Source: Bacillota bacterium
Lineage (GTDB): Bacteria > Bacillota > Clostridia > Clostridiales > Clostridiaceae
Length of the DNA stretch: 8,853 nucleotides
NCBI GenBank assembly: GCA_030706065.1
Contig: JAUZPH010000132.1
Coordinates: 1 to 8,853, forward strand
Direction: 5' to 3'
Positions 5,382-8,853 of this stretch are shown here, one piece after another. Below the pieces are notes generated by a model. That model was not told where the DNA came from. It saw only the letters and a program-made list of their open reading frames with translations, and ran no database searches. Made by a program: the position numbers and the translations under genes. The first letter of the stretch is position 1; every line of letters starts with the position of its first letter.

Positions 5382-5751
5382 TCATTGTGTTATGTACTGT
5401 TTTTCATAATATTTCTTTACTCTTTCATATTCCTTGAGATTATCAACATCATAAAGTACCCCCGTGTCCTCTACCTCAACTGTCGTGAACCCATGCTGCT
5501 TTAAAAATTCCCTCAATGCACTGCCCGTCGAAAACTTCAGAATTTCACTTGTGAGATTTCTGTCAAGGATTATTGGGTGTCCTCCTTCCCCTTTTCAGAA
5601 AGGAATTTCTATATCCCCACTTGATTCAAGAATTCTCTCACAGGTCTCTTATTTAATTAACTGATAATCTCCCGGAGTAAGAAAAAAGCGTTTTCCCCGG
5701 AACTTTGAGAAATATAAGAATACTCCCGTAAATATTGTATATAACTATCAT
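5382..5751 (-). pseudogene. Remnant of a MobA-like NTP transferase (molybdenum cofactor nucleotidyltransferase family)
   Basis: The minus strand encodes the C-terminal half of a MobA-like nucleotidyltransferase, but broken. From the 3' end upward the frame gives DTGVLYDVDNLKEYERVKKY, before it GEGGHPIILDRN (the conserved G-H-P segment), then FFLTPGDYQLI, matching the family's acidic GD-x-PLI motif with Gln in place of the expected Pro. The frame is interrupted by TGA at 5595-5597 and TAA at 5649-5651. Further upstream the likely continuation (IYNIYGSILIFLKVPGK) is in another frame, so there is also a frame shift near 5685-5700. No N-terminal nucleotide-binding motif is visible. Intact relatives move a nucleotide onto the molybdenum cofactor or similar compounds. 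No partner gene is in the window. The family is inferred from motifs; the pseudogene status is direct. Confidence 0.75.
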
Positions 5752-5974
5752 CTTGGAAAACTGCTGACGAAGTTGTCTGAAATCAAAGAATATCTGAAAA
5801 AGTAATTCCTGCAGCAACTATTTTTTCAAAGCTTTTAAGTCATATGACAAATGAAAAAACTTCCATGTTTTTAGTAGAGATATATAGACATACTAAAAAT
5901 GTGCATCTGAAGATACACAATTGCACATCTGATTTCATAACTAACAAATTTGGATATGAAATTGGATATTTACC
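5752..5974. other. Intergenic region upstream of the amidase gene
   Basis: No convincing gene is present. It holds a 10-bp palindrome GTCATATGAC (5839-5848), an inverted repeat ATGTGCA/TGCACAT with a 16-base spacer (5899-5905 and 5922-5928), and a direct repeat TTGGATAT (5950-5957 and 5962-5969). No promoter with two good hexamers was found, so the promoter of the downstream gene pair remains unassigned. A plus-strand frame of about 45 codons ending at 5805 lacks a start site. Confidence 0.5.
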
Positions 5975-5988
5975 GGAGGTGTCATTAT

Positions 5989-7164
5989 ATGTTAAAGAAT
6001 CTACTGAAGCCTGGAATTAAAACTTATATTTGCCTAATATGCTTCACCATCTTGATTTCTTCAGGTACTGCTTCCTTCGCCTCAGTACTCTCTTCTAACG
6101 ATGAAGAAATAAAAAAGGAGGTGGAGGCACTATTTAATGCCCGTTCTTCAGCCTTTGTAACAGGAGATTTATCCGTGCTGGAAAATAATTTTGACCTATC
6201 TCGAAAGCAGGGATTATGGGCCAAGGAACATGAAATTAAAAGAGTAAAATACCTGCATGACTGGGCATCTGCCAGGGGTATTAAATTCACCAGCGTTAAT
6301 TCCGAAATAAGGATTAAAAAGATTTCACCCAAGGGAGATTTAACAAAAGTTGTCCTTGAAGAAACCTATAAATTTGACTATATCTATCCAAAGGATTTAA
6401 AACCAGCTGCTAACAGCTTCGGAGTAGGTATAAGGCATTCCCTGGGGCTAGTTAAAAGGAATGACAGATATCTGATTTCTCATGACTGGTATACTGATTG
6501 CTTTGAAGATGCTTTGAAGGCTTATGACCCAAGTATCAAAACAATTGATTTGAAAAAAGAACCTGTTTTTATACTGAATGGCCGTCCAAGAGATGCTCAA
6601 TACATACCTCCTCAAGGAAGATACAACAGAACAAGGGCCGTGCAATATGCCGATAAGTACTGCGGTGCTGCCAATGGTGAAGGCAACAACTTCAAGTACA
6701 ACAAAAAATATGAAGATTTCAATGGCATTGGTGGAGATTGCACAAATTTTGCATCTCAGGTACTGGGTGACCTGGAAGGCGGCGAACTTAGACAGGATGG
6801 CACCTGGTACTGCCATACCGGAAAGTTTATAAGGGGCCAGGGAAGCTCCGCCTGGGTCAATGCAGACAATTTCAGAAATTATGTCCTGTACAGCGGTAAA
6901 GGCGCACTAATAAAAAAAGGTACCTTTAAGGACCTGGCACTGCCTACGGCGGAATTTCCACACGGCATAACTGATAAGCTGGAATTGGGAGATCTGATTT
7001 GTTATGCCAAGGGGAGTAATATGGATCATTTTGCTGTTGTTACCAGTTGGGATTCCCACGGATATCCACTGGTAAATTCCCATACCACAGACAGATATCA
7101 TGTTCCCTGGGATTTAGGCTGGGGAGACAAAAATATATTCTTTCATTTGATTCGCATAAGATAA
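5989..7164 (+). CDS. Secreted putative amidase (Amidase_6 family) with NTF2-like N-terminal region
   Basis: A 391-residue protein. Residues 1-32 form a signal peptide (basic start, hydrophobic core, ending near TASFAS), so it is exported. Residues about 35-185 have the helix-then-curved-sheet pattern of an NTF2-like domain. The C-terminal domain (about 210-391) has the Amidase_6 signature: YNRTRAVQYADKYC, then GGDCTNFASQ with candidate nucleophile C251, SSAWVNADNFRNYV, LGDLICY, and the His segments MDHFAVVT (H347) and VNSHTTDR (H365). These resemble a papain-like Cys-His arrangement as in cell-wall amidases and endopeptidases. The start has GGAGG nine bases upstream; the open frame back to 5950 has no such site. 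It is followed after 24 bases by a deacetylase gene. A cell-wall substrate is inference; this family has few characterised members. Confidence 0.85.
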   Translation: MLKNLLKPGIKTYICLICFTILISSGTASFASVLSSNDEEIKKEVEALFNARSSAFVTGDLSVLENNFDLSRKQGLWAKEHEIKRVKYLHDWASARGIKFTSVNSEIRIKKISPKGDLTKVVLEETYKFDYIYPKDLKPAANSFGVGIRHSLGLVKRNDRYLISHDWYTDCFEDALKAYDPSIKTIDLKKEPVFILNGRPRDAQYIPPQGRYNRTRAVQYADKYCGAANGEGNNFKYNKKYEDFNGIGGDCTNFASQVLGDLEGGELRQDGTWYCHTGKFIRGQGSSAWVNADNFRNYVLYSGKGALIKKGTFKDLALPTAEFPHGITDKLELGDLICYAKGSNMDHFAVVTSWDSHGYPLVNSHTTDRYHVPWDLGWGDKNIFFHLIRIR

Positions 7165-7188
7165 TTATCAGAGAGAGGTTATGATGCT

Positions 7189-7932
7189 ATGAAGTTAGTC
7201 AGATTTCAATCCATTTTACTTGGTGTATTATTATCTGTTGCTAATATTTTTTCATTACCGGTGAAGGCTGAAGGAGAGCCACTCAATGAACCTGTTAATG
7301 GAAAAAAGGTTTATCTCACCTTTGATGATGGGCCTATACCTGTCATTACTGAAGGTATTCTGGATGTCCTAAAAGAACAGAATGTAAAAGCCACCTTTTT
7401 TGTGGTAGGCAAAGAGATACCTCAGCGGGAGGATATCCTGAGAAGGATTTATAATGAGGGGCACAGCATTGGACTTCATACCTACAGTCATAAGTATAAA
7501 AAGGTTTATAATTGTGACGATTCTCTCATAAATGAAATGCTTAAAACAAGGGAAATTGTGCAGAATACCCTTGGCATTTCTCCAACTGCAATAAGATTTC
7601 CCGGGGGCAGTTCAAGACACCTGACAAAGGAATTACTGGATAGCCTCCACAGTCTGAATATGAAAGTGTATGATTGGAATATCGATTTATATGATGGCGA
7701 GCATGAAGTTCCTCCTGTGAGCCAGATAATTAAGAACGGAAAGAACTTTAAGCCCGGGTATAAAAGTTTGATAATTCTTGCCCACAGTAACTCAAATAAT
7801 TCCAATACGGTGAAGGCTCTGCCGGGAATAATAAAATTCTATAAGGAGCTTGGTTACAGCTTTTCTGCTATTGAAACAGATACACCGGAATACCACTATA
7901 AAATGAGAAAATCCTCCTCTGATGATAAGTAA
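7189..7932 (+). CDS. Secreted polysaccharide deacetylase (NodB-homology domain, CE4 family)
   Basis: A 247-residue protein with an N-terminal signal sequence or anchor (about 1-27, ending near VKAEG). The NodB domain carries all five CE4 motifs: TFDDGP (44-49, catalytic base D46 and metal ligand D47), HTYSH (metal ligands H97 and H101), RFPGG (R136 to G140), DWN (162-164) and ILAHS (H199). The active site is therefore intact and the enzyme should remove acetyl groups from a polymer such as peptidoglycan or chitooligosaccharides. The start at 7189 has GAGAGAGG about 10 bases upstream; the gene begins 24 bases after the amidase gene, so the two are probably cotranscribed. Peptidoglycan N-acetylglucosamine is the most likely target in this context. 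The polymer cannot be told from sequence alone. Confidence 0.93.
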   Translation: MKLVRFQSILLGVLLSVANIFSLPVKAEGEPLNEPVNGKKVYLTFDDGPIPVITEGILDVLKEQNVKATFFVVGKEIPQREDILRRIYNEGHSIGLHTYSHKYKKVYNCDDSLINEMLKTREIVQNTLGISPTAIRFPGGSSRHLTKELLDSLHSLNMKVYDWNIDLYDGEHEVPPVSQIIKNGKNFKPGYKSLIILAHSNSNNSNTVKALPGIIKFYKELGYSFSAIETDTPEYHYKMRKSSSDDK

Positions 7933-7987
7933 ACTGAAATAGATAAAGCAACGGATACAGTCAAATCACGGATATTTCTTAGAAACA

Positions 7988-8016
7988 AAAAAGGACTGAA
8001 CAACTCAGTCCTTTTT
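7988..8016. terminator. Bidirectional intrinsic terminator between convergent genes
   Basis: A perfect 12-bp stem (AAAAAGGACTGA at 7988-7999 with TCAGTCCTTTTT at 8005-8016) encloses an ACAAC loop. The A-run on one side and T-run on the other give a T-tail in both directions, serving the deacetylase gene (plus) and the GH10 gene (minus). Confidence 0.9.
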
Positions 8017-8109
8017 CAATAATCAGTGTTTTAACTCTACCCTTGTTCTCCTAAATCATATGTAACCCACTTAGAGTTGGAGTATTTAAGTTAAAATTAC
8101 AACCTATGT

Positions 8110-8853
8110 TTAGAGAATAATTTCAGCGGGCTTATCTCCCTTATCCAGAGTGATGTGAACCTTCTTATCCCCGCAGACCACATCATATTCTCCAAGGAAG
8201 CCTGTAAACCTTACTGTACCGGCTGCATCAGTAGCTGCCTTTATTGGAGCAGTCCACCATTCATTCTTTATAAGCTTCTTAAGTTCTTCATAAGCAGGCT
8301 TGCTGGAAATATCCTTTCTCACAAGTCCTGATGGTGCATCGAGCCATCCTCCATCAACAAAGTTCCACCATGTAATGGATTCTACCAGTGGATGGGCAAA
8401 GAGTGTCTTGTAATGGCTTGCTACTTCTCTGGCCTGACGTTCTTCACCTTCCGGAGTTGTTGGCCAGCTTCCTATTTGATAATCATTGAGGTCTTCTATT
8501 TCTGGCGGCATTATATGTCCCGAAACAAGAGTGTTCTCTGTAAAATGTATCGGAAGATTAAAGTGCGAGAACCTTTCCAATACCTCCAGAGTCTTTTCCA
8601 CTCCCCAGTAACCCTGATGCATATGTGACTGGATACCAATTGCATCTATAGGTATTCCGGCTTCGAGACATCCCTCCACAAGGATTTCATAGGAGGTTGA
8701 GGTATTAAAATCGTTAATAAGCATTGTAGCACCGGGATTTGCAGCCTTTGCTGCGGTAAAAACCTCTTTTACAGTACGAATACGGCCTAATTCCTTGCAT
8801 ATGCGGGTTATTCCGTTATCATATTTATCAAAAATAGGCATAATAACAACTTC
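8110..8853 (-). CDS. GH10 endo-1,4-beta-xylanase-like glycoside hydrolase, N-terminus beyond window
   Basis: The frame is open from the window edge to a TAA at 8110-8112, giving the last 247 residues of a GH10 protein; GH10 enzymes cleave beta-1,4-xylan with retention. Barrel segments visible are MLINDFNTS, IPIDAIGIQSHMHQGYW, LPIHFTENTLVSG with the nucleophile glutamate (codon 8536-8538), and the late-barrel SITWWNFVDGGWLDAP. The first codon in the window (8851-8853, Glu, then VVIMP) fits the acid/base glutamate of the NE motif: it lies 105 residues before the nucleophile, close to the spacing known in GH10. After the barrel comes a short tail (about 45 residues) with beta-type character and no dockerin or carbohydrate-binding module, so it is probably not a cellulosome component through its C-terminus. 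Presence of a signal peptide cannot be judged. Confidence 0.93.
   Translation of the reverse strand, partial: EVVIMPIFDKYDNGITRICKELGRIRTVKEVFTAAKAANPGATMLINDFNTSTSYEILVEGCLEAGIPIDAIGIQSHMHQGYWGVEKTLEVLERFSHFNLPIHFTENTLVSGHIMPPEIEDLNDYQIGSWPTTPEGEERQAREVASHYKTLFAHPLVESITWWNFVDGGWLDAPSGLVRKDISSKPAYEELKKLIKNEWWTAPIKAATDAAGTVRFTGFLGEYDVVCGDKKVHITLDKGDKPAEIIL

Noticed and set aside
5595..5597. In-frame TGA as a selenocysteine codon
   Set aside because: A second in-frame stop (TAA) and a frame shift occur upstream, and no obvious insertion element follows, so gene decay is simpler.
5464..5664. Plus-strand frame of 66 codons
   Set aside because: It is antisense to the nucleotidyltransferase remnant, which shows clear family motifs on the other strand, and it has no ribosome binding site.
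5666..5805. Plus-strand frame ending in a Lys-rich coil-like segment (LSEIKEYLKK)
   Set aside because: No start codon with a ribosome binding site and no recognised family; it overlaps the pseudogene on the opposite strand.
8029..8096. Overlapping inverted repeats TTTTAAC/GTTAAAA and AACTCTA/TAGAGTT
   Set aside because: The arms are short, mutually exclusive and far apart in AT-rich DNA; the terminator at 7988-8016 already explains termination.
1..8853. CRISPR array, tRNA, rRNA, insertion sequence or prophage genes
   Set aside because: No regularly spaced repeats, no tRNA-like cloverleaf, and no transposase, integrase or phage protein motifs were seen.

Overview
The window looks like a piece of a low-GC, Gram-positive, probably anaerobic and plant-fibre-degrading clostridial chromosome. 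This is inferred from AT-rich DNA, strong GGAGG-type ribosome binding sites, ATG starts, a lipoprotein ZnuA, several T-rich intrinsic terminators, and a glycoside hydrolase family 10 (xylanase-type) enzyme. The exact species cannot be read from the sequence alone.

Layout: (1) 1-642, plus strand: the 3' part of a glycerophosphodiester phosphodiesterase gene, followed by a bidirectional-looking terminator. (2) 814-2183, minus strand: a fluoride-resistance operon with two crcB/fluC genes whose ends overlap as TAATG, then a DUF190 gene. It has a clear sigma-A-type promoter and a long leader that carries an intrinsic terminator and a divergent match to the fluoride riboswitch. (3) 2187-5228: a zinc-uptake locus. 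A Fur-family regulator (very probably Zur), a ZnuB permease and a ZnuC ATPase lie on the minus strand as znuC-znuB-zur. The solute-binding lipoprotein znuA is divergent on the plus strand. Two nearly identical 15-bp palindromes in the shared promoter region are strong candidates for Zur operators. (4) 5265-5321: a long hairpin terminator. (5) 5382-5751, minus strand: a decayed MobA-like nucleotidyltransferase gene with two in-frame stops and a frame shift. (6) 5989-7932, plus strand: two secreted cell-wall-type enzymes, an Amidase_6-family protein and a NodB-type polysaccharide deacetylase, probably one operon, ended by a bidirectional terminator. (7) 8110-8853, minus strand: the C-terminal part of a GH10 endo-xylanase-like protein that continues past the window edge.

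How they work together: the zinc genes form a closed feedback circuit in which the regulator sits in the operon it is expected to repress. The crcB pair probably forms a two-gene fluoride channel. The crcB promoter abuts the end of zur, and no terminator lies between them other than the one in the crcB leader. The amidase and deacetylase probably act together on the cell wall. I see no CRISPR array, tRNA, rRNA or insertion sequence. No clearly new system is present. The most unusual items are the divergent crcB leader, the unequal fluoride-channel pair, the paired operators and the decayed MobA-like gene.
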